Origin: Doryteuthis pealeii
Lineage: Eukaryota > Mollusca > Cephalopoda > Myopsida > Loliginidae
DNA length: 64,000 nt
Reading direction: 5' to 3'
Assembly: GCA_023376005.1 (NCBI GenBank)
Contig: CM042157.1
Location: forward strand, 57,117,202 to 57,181,201
The notes beneath the pieces are model-generated. The model worked only from the letters and a program-made list of their open reading frames with translations. It was not told where the DNA came from and did no database searches. A program made the translations under genes and the position numbers. Below, in pieces: positions 55,880-64,000 of the stretch (position 1 is the stretch's first letter; every line of letters starts with the position of its first letter).

Positions 55880-56290
55880 AACATATGGAAATCTGATCTC
55901 ACTGATAAGTTAAAGCAACAATTCTTCCAAGCCATAGTTTTATCAGTACTACTGTACGGCTGCACCACTTGGACTCTAAAGAAGTGCCTAGAGAATAAGC
56001 AAAATGGCAACTGCACAAGATTACTGCATGCAGTCTGAAACAAATCATGGAAACAACACCTCACAAGAAAGCTGCTGTATGGCCACTTGCCTCCTATCAC
56101 ACAAAACATCAGTGTTAGATGAACAAGCTGGACACTGCTGGAGAAGCAAGAATAAATTCATAAGGACCTACATTGAACAGCTCTGTGCAGATTCTGGATG
56201 ATGCACATAGGACTTCTCAGCGGGTGGGGACAGTTGGCGAGAGATTGTCATGGATATTCATGCTGCCAGTACAATCTGATGAGGATGATG
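55880..56290 (+). pseudogene. LINE ORF2 C-terminal tail, first family
   Basis: Blocks like WKSDLTDKLKQQFFQAIVLS, VLLYGCTTWTLKKCLENK and late IEQLCADSG are spread over shifted frames. It ends with GATGAGGATGATGATT. Confidence 0.65.
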
Positions 56291-56534
56291 ATTTGTTAAG
56301 CCAACATTACTAAAAGAAATAGATGACTTTGAAGTGTACTATATGAATATATAACATACTAAAAAAAGATTAAAGCATTTTAGAAGTTAATTTTATCTAG
56401 TTTATCAGTGCTAGTCCACCAGGGGCAAAGCAGAATGTTGTTAACAAATCCAGCACCAAAACTCTGGTTTCAGCCGTGGACCGCATAAATTAACATTGTT
56501 GATAGCAGGGGGTAATCCCCCCAGGGAACACCTG

Positions 56535-56710
56535 ATTTAAAGGGACAGGGCTGGGTTTATTGCCTGGTGCCTGAGGTGCCCACATTGAGGGGGAATGCAG
56601 ATGAGATCAATGCATTTTTTTCACTCGCCTCCCATGAGCTTCGGTTTGTGGGTGGTCCCACATTAATAGGGCAATCTGTATATGTGGGGTATGTGGTAAA
56701 TATAACAAAT
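56535..56710. repeat. family C-associated segment
   Basis: Matches 9150-9325 (GGGTTTATTGCC, GGTGCCTGAGG, GAGGGGGAATGC, GGTTTGTGGGTGGTCCCA). Confidence 0.5.
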
Positions 56711-56953
56711 GTCTCTTCTTTCTTCAGCTCTGCTTTCTATATGCCCTTCTTTCTTCACAGGCAGCCAGGCAGAGTGTCTGTCGACTGACGGAAATCCTGC
56801 TGTTTTATGGCTCTCTCACCAGAAATGCATGGTGACCATTGGCCAAAACCTGATGTACACCACTCCTATGCAAATCAGTGTGACAACTACAGTGGCAGAC
56901 TCCAAACATTCACTTGTAAACCAAACATCAGGCTGCTCTGTCAGCTGGAACTG
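56711..56953 (+). other. exon-like segment of unknown origin
   Basis: TGCCCTTCTTTCTTCACAG at 56742-56760 is a strong splice-acceptor-like tract. The frame after it runs 64 codons to TGA and looks unlike repeat-encoded protein (QAECLSTDGN, LSHQKCMVTIGQNLMYTTP, SVTTTVADSKHSLVNQT), with spaced cysteines and an N-x-T site. Two other frames are also partly open. It sits between two family C pieces. It could be an old host exon or part of an unknown element. No function is claimed. Confidence 0.25.
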
Positions 56954-57490
56954 AAGAATACGCCGACTGCACCTCTGCAGATGGGTAACACCCCCTCCCA
57001 ATTGAGCCACCTGTTGGCTGTGAGTGACCCATGATGCATAAGGACAGAATCCTGGTGGTTGAGCAGTCCATGACATGCAACACTCCACTTTGGCTCTTGC
57101 TTGAGCTAAACAGGCAGTCAATCAGTTGGTTGATCATGTCAAGCCCTAGCACCTATATGATAGTCCTGATCCTATTGCTCTTATGGCAATCCCCAAACCC
57201 TTTTTATCATATGTTCTAGAAGGCAGTGGTTGAGGATGTTACTGTCCTGGGTATGGTATTAATCTGCATCTAATGGTGAGGTTCCAATTCTTGAGCTCTT
57301 TATGTCCACTCTAACCCGGAGTGGTGGTACTTGTTAGGGTCCCATCTATGAGTTAAATAGAGCAAAAAATGAGTTTTTAAAAAATTTGAATACCCAACAA
57401 GAATGAATAAAACAAAATATCTTTGGCATCAAATAACCCAAGGGTTGACATGCCGTAAAAACCAACCAACCAACCAACCAACCAAACATC
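56945..57490 (-). repeat. dispersed repeat family C, longest copy
   Basis: The minus copy covers about 545 bases, from AACCAACCAACCAACC (right) to the CAGCTGGAACTGAAGAATAC end (left). It gives the best view of the whole family. Short frames inside are not conserved. Confidence 0.6.
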
Positions 57491-57611
57491 AGGAGTTTGA
57501 TCTACTAAAGTGGTACTAATTGTGTGAGTGCATATTACACCAAGCATACCAAACTCTGGACTATTTGTTGGGTCTATCTTTTTCTCTGCTAGACATAACT
57601 TTCAAGTGGTA

Positions 57612-57612
<1 letters not shown>

Positions 57613-57650
<38 letters not shown>
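57613..57650. repeat. (TA)n microsatellite
   Basis: TA run directly left of the Helitron. Confidence 0.9.
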
Positions 57651-57652
<2 letters not shown>

Positions 57653-57653
<1 letters not shown>

Positions 57654-58294
57654 CTTATTATAATGGAGATTGTGTGTTTGTTTGTCTGTAACCGAAACTA
57701 TATTACTACTCAAGTCACAATTCCCTTAGTTATTTACGTCACATTCTCCATGATTTTATTTTTATTTAAACCTCAATTATTAATAAAATTGTTTTTACAT
57801 TATTAATACTGTTGACCATATCTACATACTAACAATATGCAACTGTATTTATATATACAACAAAATAGCGGATTACAGTGTGAACGGGAAGTTCAATTTG
57901 CATATTGATATTAAAAATTTTATTTTAATAAATATGTGCTTAGTATTATTGATTTCTAATTGTTTGGTTTTATCTTAATGAATGTGAGCAAAAATCTCGG
58001 GGATGAATCTTAAAAGAAATCCATTAACAAGAAGAAATAACTGTAATATTATTCTTTACTTCCTATTTTCACTAAATAGTTAAATTTGGAAAATTTACCA
58101 ATGAAAGATGGGACTAATGGAAAATGATGGAAGAGTTAGTTTCAAAGTTGTTCTATTTTTCAATCATACCCCCTCTGTTCCAAATCTTTTTATCTGCATT
58201 CTTATTCAGTTTCATTAGCCTTTCTAATTTAACATGATATTTTATCATATTAAAACTTGAATACTTGCACCCGGAGGGTGCATATATTTGCTAG
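57653..58294 (+). mobile_element. complete non-autonomous Helitron
   Basis: The 5' end is TCTTATTATAATGGAG preceded by A. The 3' end has hairpin GCACCC-GGA-GGGTGC (58267-58281), then nine bases, then CTAG followed by T. Insertion between A and T, no target duplication, and a hairpin before CTRR are the defining Helitron features. At 642 bp it has no Rep/helicase gene. Its 5' end resembles those at 30 and 11121. Confidence 0.8.
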
Positions 58295-58299
58295 TATAT

Positions 58300-58881
58300 A
58301 TATATATATATAATGAATAAGGGTAAATTTTTGAAAAAAGTAAAATTAATTTTTTTCAGAATTTTTTTCCATAAATGTAAAATCTGCATTGTTTGGAATA
58401 GGTATATATAAAAAAAATCTTGCAAAAGTGTTTCTTTTGAAGCTATTCAACTTGGTGACAAAATAAACAGAATGCTCCAGGCTTGAACAGAAGTCTGTGA
58501 GGAAATGTTTGGTGGCTAAGAAGTACAAACCATGTGAAATTTACAGTAGAATCTGTAATGTGTATGGAGAAGAATGTTTTAATTTAAAAAAAACAAAAAA
58601 ATCTTATTACTTATTACAAATGGATTTGCCAATATGAGCCTGAAGTGAAAAGAAAGTCCACGGAGTGGAAATATACTGATTCTCTATTAAAGAAAAAGTT
58701 CTGGGTGCAGCAGTCAGTAAGGAAAATCATGACAATATTCTGAGACAAGAAAGGACCCATGACTTTTGATTTCCTTGAAAAAGGTGCAAATTTAAACAGT
58801 GTTTCCTATTGCCAACTCCTTAGGCAAAATTCACCTTATTTATTGAATGATCCTTTCATATATATATATGACCCTTTATAT

Positions 58882-58925
<44 letters not shown>
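58300..58925. other. unrecognised AT-rich sequence
   Basis: TA tracts lie at 58294-58312 and 58858-58922. Between them no family is recognised. CAAATTCCTTGAAAAAGGTG-type bases near 58770 recur near 59260. Confidence 0.3.
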
Positions 58926-59040
58926 TACTGATTTGAAGGCAATTACAATGCGTATAAAAATAAAAACAAAAAGATGTTATTTTTCTTTTTGATTTTATTT
59001 TTTATACGCATTGTAATTGCCTTCAAATCATTAATATATT
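58925..59040. mobile_element. foldback from the 62-kb ribozyme family tail
   Basis: TTGAAGGCAATTACAATGCG at the left is mirrored by CGCATTGTAATTGCCTTCAA at the right. The same termini bound the ribozyme pair at 61.9-62.27 kb and lie after the ribozyme at 40.4 kb. No ribozyme is left here. (TA)n lies on both sides. Confidence 0.7.
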
Positions 59041-59151
59041 ATAACATACTTAACAATGCTTCAAGCAAATTACCAATTACTTATATATATATATATATAT
59101 TTTATATTATATTTATATTTATGACCCTTTATATATATATATATATATATA

Positions 59152-59250
59152 GCAACCCCTGCATAAGCAGGGTGTGGCACATGGTCAATTTTTTAATCAG
59201 AGTTTATCAGGCTTGAATTCTGTTTTCCTTCTCTAAACCGGTTGCCATCA
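59152..59250 (-). mobile_element. SINE family 2, 3' fragment
   Basis: CCCCTGCATAAGCAGGGTGT and CAGGCTTGAATTCTG mark the tail end of a minus copy. Confidence 0.55.
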
Positions 59251-59794
59251 TTATTGATTTCCTTGAAAAAGGTGTAACTGTAAACAGGTCTTACTGTTTT
59301 ACATGGTACCAGTAGGAAGAAATCGTCTTTGACTTAGCCTAAAATTTTTGTCATGTCATTCAAATATTTTAATCATCAGCCATTTTTAACATCACTATTA
59401 GTCTGGCTTTAAACCCTAAAGTCACTGACTTAAGTGATGATATTAATTCAGACAATTTACTTGAACTCTGTAATTAAAGACGGTAAACCTGGACAACCTA
59501 TGAATAAATTTTGTAAATTCTGGTTTCTAATCTTCTCTCAGCTCAGCATTAACATATTAGCCTGGAGATCAATATAAACTTCATTTACAATACTAACACT
59601 GACTTATTTATCACTTATTTTCAATTTTCACTGCTTCAATTCATTAATCATTTTACCAAACATTTGGCAAAAATTATAGAATTTACACACTTAGAAGTTA
59701 TTCACTTATGATTTTATTTATTTATTTAGCAGTAAATAAACTAAGAAAAGAAAATACACAAACATATTTTTTTAAAAGTGGCATATTTGATAAC

Positions 59795-60518
59795 ATATAA
59801 GATGCACTAAAATATTAGATGCACCCCCATTTCTGTAGGACATATTAGATGCACCCCCATTTCAGCAGGACATATTAGATGCACACCCCATTTCAGGACA
59901 TATTAGAGACACACCCATTTCAGCAGGACATATTAGATACATGCCCATTTCAGCCAGACATATTAGATGTACACGCATTTTAGCAGGACATATTATTTGC
60001 ACCCCCATTTTAGCAGGACATTAGATGCACCCCCATTTCAGCAGGACATATTATTTGCACCCCATTTCAGCAGGACATATTAGATACACCCCCATTTCAG
60101 CCAGGCATATTAGATGTACACCCATTTTAGCAGGATATATTATTTGCACCCCCATTTTTAGCAGGACATATTAAATGCACCCCCATTTCAGCAGGACATA
60201 TTATGCACCCCATTTCAGCAGGACATATTAGATACACCCCCATTTCAGCCAGACATATTAGATGTACACGCATTTTAGCAGGACATATTATTTGCACCCC
60301 CATTTTAGCAGGACATATTAGATGCACCCCCATTTCAGCAGGACATATTATTTGCACCCCCATTTCAGCAGGACATATTAGATACACCCCCATTTCAGCC
60401 AGGCATATTAGATGTACACCCATTTTAGCAGGATATATTATTTGCACCCCCATTTTTAGCAGGACATATTAAATGCACCCCCATTTCAGCAGGACATATT
60501 AGATACACCCCCATTTCA
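59795..60518. repeat. 30-bp minisatellite, about 23 units
   Basis: The unit is GCACCCCCATTTCAGCAGG followed by ACATATTAGAT, with variants TTAGCAGG, CAGCCAG and ATTATTTGC. A higher-order order of variants is visible, for example 60000-60160 against 60300-60460. Because 30 is divisible by three, both strands stay open (108 and 89 codons) and encode ten-residue repeats. These frames are by-products. Confidence 0.85.
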
Positions 60519-60520
60519 GT

Positions 60521-60603
60521 AGATCATCAAAATTAAGCAGCAATTAGCCAGTACAATACTTAGATGGGTGACTATTTGAGCAGTAGCAGGTACTGCAAGC
60601 AAC
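60521..60603 (+). pseudogene. 5S rRNA-like fragment
   Basis: AGATCATCAAAATTAAGCAG, AGTACAATACTTAGATGGGTGA and GCAGGTACTGCAAGC align in order with the internal control region and 3' half of eukaryotic 5S rRNA (AAGTTAAGC, TAGTACTTGGATGGG, GGGTGCTGTAGGC). The 5' third is missing and many bases differ. It is a pseudogene or the head of a 5S-derived SINE. Confidence 0.6.
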
Positions 60604-60744
60604 TTGATATCAGTTTGATTTGATTCAGCATTAAATAACCCAAAACAGTTTATATGTCATAAAACTAAAACAACCAACCAACCATTACTACTGAATAGCA
60701 AGCTCGATCCTCACTGGATGCTCCATATTTGTGACCTTGGTTCA

Positions 60745-60892
60745 TATCCTATCTATGGTGAATGGGTCAGGTAAATATCAACCTTTCCCAAAGGTATTAG
60801 TGTTATGTGAGGGAAATGCAACAGGTTTGTCCGGGATTTGAACGCGGGTCATTGTATCCATTTCCTATGATCATAACCATTATGCAAGGAGT
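60745..60892 (-). mobile_element. SINE family 2, head half
   Basis: CTTTCCCAAAGGTATTAGTG, GGGATTTGAACGCGGGTC (B box) and ATAACCATTATGCAAGGAG (A box) as seen on the plus strand. Confidence 0.6.
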
Positions 60893-60893
60893 G

Positions 60894-60982
<89 letters not shown>
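60894..60982. repeat. (AT)n then (GT)n microsatellite
   Basis: More than 70 bases of AT followed by GT units, left of the foldback. Confidence 0.9.
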
Positions 60983-60984
60983 AG

Positions 60985-61622
60985 AATGGGAAATGAATCC
61001 GACAATATGAGGAAAAAATGAGTAAAGAAAAGAAATGTAGATGGATAAAAATGAATTTTATCGATATCACTTTTAATCGATATCACTTACACATGTGTTT
61101 CGGTCTGTTTATCAAAATGTATACGGATTTACGTTATTATTATTATTAAAATAATCAGATGGAGTTGAAATGATGATGATTATAATAATAGGAAAAATGC
61201 GTAAAATGTTCCGTACACAGATGTTACCGACCTTCATCAGAGTAGTATTTTTATTTTTTATTTCTTATTTATTTATTTTTTTTGCTACTAAATACTACTC
61301 TGATGAAGGTCGGCAAAATCTCTCTGTGTACGGAACATTTTATGCATTTTTCCTATTATTATTATCATCATCATTTCAACTTTTTTTTTCCTATTTTTAT
61401 TATCATCATCATTTCAACTTTTTTCATTTCAAATTTTTCCTATTATTATTATCATCATCATTTCAACTCCATCTGATTATTTTAATAATAATAATAACGT
61501 AAATCTGTATACATTTTGATAAACAGACCGAAACACATGTGTAAGTAATATCGATTAAAAGTGATATCGATAAAATTCATTTTCATCCATCTACATTTCT
61601 TTTCTTTACTCATTCTTTCCTC

Positions 61623-61650
<28 letters not shown>
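60985..61650. mobile_element. large foldback with arms near 270 bp
   Basis: The left arm (60985-61250) and right arm (61280-61625) mirror each other over nearly their whole length (ATGAGGAAAAAATGAGTAAAG, ACACATGTGTTTCGG, TCCGTACACAGATG). The right arm has three copies of a 35-50 base TTCCTATTATTATCATCATC block where the left has one. Dead hammerhead strings lie in both arms at about 61100 and 61520. Confidence 0.75.
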
Positions 61651-61671
<21 letters not shown>

Positions 61672-61765
61672 AAATAGAAAAACAAAGTACTCCAGAAAAG
61701 ATTAATTTATTCTTTATGGTGAAGCTGACATTAAAACGTTTCGATTTTTATTAAACCTTCATCAG
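61672..61765 (-). ncRNA. degenerate hammerhead-like arm
   Basis: On the minus strand: CTGATGA, an A bulge, a GGTTT/AAATC stem II, GAAA, stem III ACGTT-TT-AATGT and a GUC. Stem I pairs poorly and the bulged A is abnormal. The arm is of the family at 23085-23195. Confidence 0.35.
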
Positions 61766-61853
61766 GACATCAAGATGGGAAAAGTGTTGTCTGAACAGTG
61801 TTCTTTGTTTTTCTTTTTTCTACATACTGTCGGATTTATTTCCATATTTTACT

Positions 61854-61856
<3 letters not shown>

Positions 61857-61902
<46 letters not shown>
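61857..61902. repeat. (TA)n microsatellite
   Basis: TA run left of the ribozyme pair. Confidence 0.9.
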
Positions 61903-61905
<3 letters not shown>

Positions 61906-62004
61906 TATTTTATATTTTTGCTTGAAGGCAATTACAATGCGAATATCGCATAAATTCGATAATTATAGAAGATAACAATGACAAGTGAATTTCGCAAAGA
62001 ATTA

Positions 62005-62076
62005 CTCGATGTGTAGAATATCGTACAGACTGTTTCAACTTTATTAAATCTCATCAGCGATATTCTACACACCGAG
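62005..62076 (-). ncRNA. hammerhead ribozyme with very long stem I
   Basis: On the minus strand: GTGTAGAATATCG pairs with CGATATTCTACAC over 13 bases without mismatch, and six more pairs extend it (one G-U). The core is CTGATGA, stem II GATTT-AATA-AAGTT with G-U pairs, GAAA, stem III ACAGTCTGT and a GUA site cut after the base at 62024. Confidence 0.82.
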
Positions 62077-62100
62077 TAATTCTTTGCGAAGAGGGAAATT

Positions 62101-62160
62101 GTTAGTATATATCGCTGATGAGATTTAATAAAGTTGAAACAGTCTGTACAATATTCTACA
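62101..62160 (+). ncRNA. hammerhead ribozyme, partner copy
   Basis: Core, stem II and stem III equal those of the minus copy. Stem I has a C-A mismatch next to the core and further breaks, so activity is doubtful. Confidence 0.65.
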
Positions 62161-62332
62161 CACCGAGTAATTCTTTGCAAAATTCACTTGTCATTGTTAT
62201 CTTCTATAATTATCGAATTTATGCAATATTCGCATTGTAATTGCCTTCAAGCAAAAATATAAAATATTTAATATATATACTTTATTTCAGCAATGCTTCT
62301 AAAAAAAATAAGCAAACAACAAAAAAAAAAAT

Positions 62333-62335
<3 letters not shown>

Positions 62336-62393
<58 letters not shown>
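62336..62393. repeat. (TA)n then (GT)n microsatellite
   Basis: TA run followed by GT units. Confidence 0.9.
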
Positions 62394-62394
<1 letters not shown>

Positions 62395-62844
62395 GTACAA
62401 TCTGCTGTTTCAGTCATCTGCTGGGGGTCTTAGAACATATTCCCTACTGACAAGGGTGGGTATTTACAATATGCATAAATAACTAAACACTCTGGTTTAG
62501 CAATGGCCCCAGCTGTTAAAAGTGTGATATGAATTAAAGAAACATTTATCATCATTTGTATGAATTAAATCCAAAACTTTGTTGTTGGTGGGTGTTTTTT
62601 TTTCTTTAATTTTTAAGCAGAATGAACAAACAGATGTTAAAAAATGAACGCAGACATTCAACCGATTGAGAAAATGTTTGAATGTCAACCAGAAGAAGCA
62701 GTAAATCAGAATGATGAGTTCCACATGGATAAATTTGCTGGCAAAAAAATAGAAAAAATAGAAAAAATAGAAAAACATATATATGATCTACACTCTTGTG
62801 AATATTGTCAACATTTGGGATCTAATACTTTTCACTAGCTTCGT

Positions 62845-63085
62845 ATGTACACACACACACACACACACACAGACACAGACACGCATATATATGTGTGGGG
62901 GGGGGGTATGTGTGAGAGAGAGAGAAAAAGAGATACATATATAATAATATAAATTTATGTGTTTTTTGTGTACAAATACATATATATATATATATATATA
63001 TATGTGTGGGTGGGTGGGTGGTGGGAGTGTGTGTGAGAGAGAGAGAAAAAGAGATACATAAAAACATACACAGAGATATGCACAC
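62845..63085. repeat. duplicated compound microsatellite
   Basis: ATATGTGTGGG..., GTGTGAGAGAGAGA and AAAAAGAGATACATA occur at about 62886-62942 and again at 62998-63062. The sequence is CA, GA, GGGT and TA repeats throughout. Confidence 0.75.
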
Positions 63086-63200
63086 ATATATCTTTATTAA
63101 ATAGAGATCTACTGCTTTTCACCAGCTTTGTATTATATTAGTACATATATATATATAACATGTATATAACTTGGTAAATATTACAGAAATTCACATGTAA

Positions 63201-63204
<4 letters not shown>

Positions 63205-63250
<46 letters not shown>
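63205..63250. repeat. (AT)n microsatellite
   Basis: AT run left of the ribozyme candidate. Confidence 0.9.
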
Positions 63251-63255
<5 letters not shown>

Positions 63256-63394
63256 ATATATGAAAATGGGACGACTTACCAGTGAAATTGGTCTCAATGG
63301 TTTGTTGATACAAGTTTTACCATGATAAGTCAGCGATATAACAAATATAAAGTGCTCAATATGTAAGTAGAGCGAATGTATTACAATGGTATGT

Positions 63395-63445
63395 ACAGAA
63401 ATAACATACTCGAGTTTCACCATAAGGATCTTCAGGGTTAAATCT
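63395..63445 (-). ncRNA. weak hammerhead ribozyme candidate
   Basis: On the minus strand: CTGAAGA, a two-pair stem II CC-TTAT-GG inside a U-U mismatch, GAAA, palindromic stem III ACTCGAGT and a GUA site. Stem I has a mismatch at the first position. Confidence 0.4.
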
Positions 63446-63571
63446 ACTGAATTAATCAAGATATTGATTAATTACAGCTAACTACAGGGCTGTATCACTC
63501 TACTAATAATACCACAAAAACCTTGGTCCACTACTGATTTACCAAGTGAGCTAGTGATAATCATATATTAT

Positions 63572-63576
<5 letters not shown>

Positions 63577-63620
<44 letters not shown>
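63577..63620. repeat. (TA)n microsatellite
   Basis: TA run at the left edge of the following foldback. Confidence 0.9.
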
Positions 63621-63624
<4 letters not shown>

Positions 63625-63654
63625 GTAATATGGGTGCTATATTTATAAGTAAAC

Positions 63655-63842
63655 CGTGCTCAATATCACTGATAGTGCATATATATTGAAGTTAAGGTAG
63701 CGTGAACAAGGAGTCAATGGTGTCTGGTTACTGACAGTTTCTCGCCTATGCGATCTTCAGACCAAGTCTTGGTTGGAAGATTGCATAGGTGAGAATCTCA
63801 GTAACCAAGCATCATTGACATCATGCCCATGCCATCTTAAAT

Positions 63843-63845
<3 letters not shown>
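63655..63845. mobile_element. divergent foldback carrying a hammerhead
   Basis: Arms share TAGCGTG/CATGCCA-like ends, GGTTACTGA and CGCCTATGCGATCTTC/GAAGATTGCATAGGTG. (TA)n tracts bound both sides. Confidence 0.7.
63721..63768 (-). ncRNA. hammerhead ribozyme
   Basis: On the minus strand: stem I TTGGT pairs with ACCAG (one G-U). The core is CTGAAGA, stem II TCGC-ATAG-GCGA perfect, GAAA, stem III ACTGTCAGT and a GUA site cut after 63729. The right-arm partner at about 63771-63810 has lost CUGANGA and GAAA. Confidence 0.78.
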
Positions 63846-63888
<43 letters not shown>

Positions 63889-63905
63889 GTGGATGACGGA
63901 AAAAA

Positions 63906-63939
<34 letters not shown>

Positions 63940-63940
63940 T
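63846..63940. repeat. (AT)n and (GT)n microsatellites
   Basis: AT run at 63846-63890, then a short spacer, then TA and GT units. Confidence 0.9.
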
Positions 63941-63944
63941 TAGT

Positions 63945-64000
63945 AAACAATTCTTAAGTAGGGTTTAAGTCAAAGTTTTCCTTCTCCTAGACTGGTTGCC
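63945..64000 (-). mobile_element. SINE family 2 fragment cut by window end
   Basis: CAATTCTTAAGTAGGGTTTA and CTTCTCCTAGACTGGTTGCC are the 3' part of a minus copy. Confidence 0.6.

Larger units (their letters stand above)
61918..62275. mobile_element. divergent inverted pair carrying hammerheads
   Basis: Outer ends CTTGAAGGCAATTACAATGC and its mirror bound the element. The arms share ATAATTATAGAAGATAACAA and ACTCG-TGTGTAGAATAT. Each arm has a ribozyme pointing outward. Confidence 0.75.

Noticed and set aside
60127..60472. 108- and 89-codon repeat proteins on opposite strands
   Set aside because: Both follow from a 30-bp unit divisible by three. No start context, signal or splice evidence supports expression.
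59795..60518. CRISPR array
   Set aside because: The 30-bp units are contiguous with no unique spacers, and this is eukaryotic DNA.
61278..61335. CTGATGA string in the 61-kb foldback as a ribozyme
   Set aside because: No GAAA follows at the right distance and the stems do not pair.
62640..62838. 64-codon frame with HSCEYC, possible zinc-finger exon
   Set aside because: Only one CxxC and no spaced His pair. It includes an IEK microsatellite, and the acceptor-like TTTTTAAGCAG upstream is weak.

Overview
This window is AT-rich animal DNA with no convincing host gene. It looks molluscan and most resembles a coleoid cephalopod, because of tRNA-derived SINEs in many copies, very many (TA)n microsatellites, and abundant LINE, Tc1/mariner and Helitron debris. 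That taxonomic call is an inference. No intact rRNA or tRNA gene and no multi-exon gene can be supported. Nearly all short open frames are chance, microsatellite-encoded, or fragments of transposons.

Layout. 1-1.7 kb: a composite of an LTR end joined to a Helitron-like element, repeated at 11.1-12.8 kb and in part (inverted) at 50.4-51.4 kb. 1.7-6.2 kb: low-copy AT-rich DNA ending in a small GC-richer, promoter-like patch. 6.2-19 kb: SINEs, mariner MITEs, a LINE tail, LTR pieces, a dead mariner-type transposase, and a foldback with telomeric repeats in its loop. 19.4-22.5 kb: a 3-kb DNA transposon with long inverted termini and a decayed transposase. 22.6-43.7 kb: LTRs, LINE tails, SINEs, foldbacks and several ribozymes. 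43.9-46.0 kb: a 380-bp tandem array preceded by an inverted copy. 46-57.5 kb: SINEs, mariner transposase pieces and one exon-like segment. 57.6-64 kb: a complete non-autonomous Helitron, a 30-bp minisatellite beside a 5S rRNA-like fragment, and more ribozyme foldbacks.

The most interesting content is a dispersed set of hammerhead ribozymes. Eight sites on separate or paired elements keep the core CUGANGA...GAAA, a short self-complementary stem III, an NUH cleavage site and a pairing stem I. Stem sequences differ between families while pairing is kept. Several have tRNA-like A and B boxes 20-80 bases upstream. Many sit in inverted, divergent pairs bounded by (TA)n tracts. The 380-bp array has five ribozymes exactly 380 bp apart, so a transcript would self-cleave into 380-nt monomers. 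This is the architecture of retrozymes, the small non-autonomous elements that make circular RNA. All stems were paired by eye and no activity has been shown.
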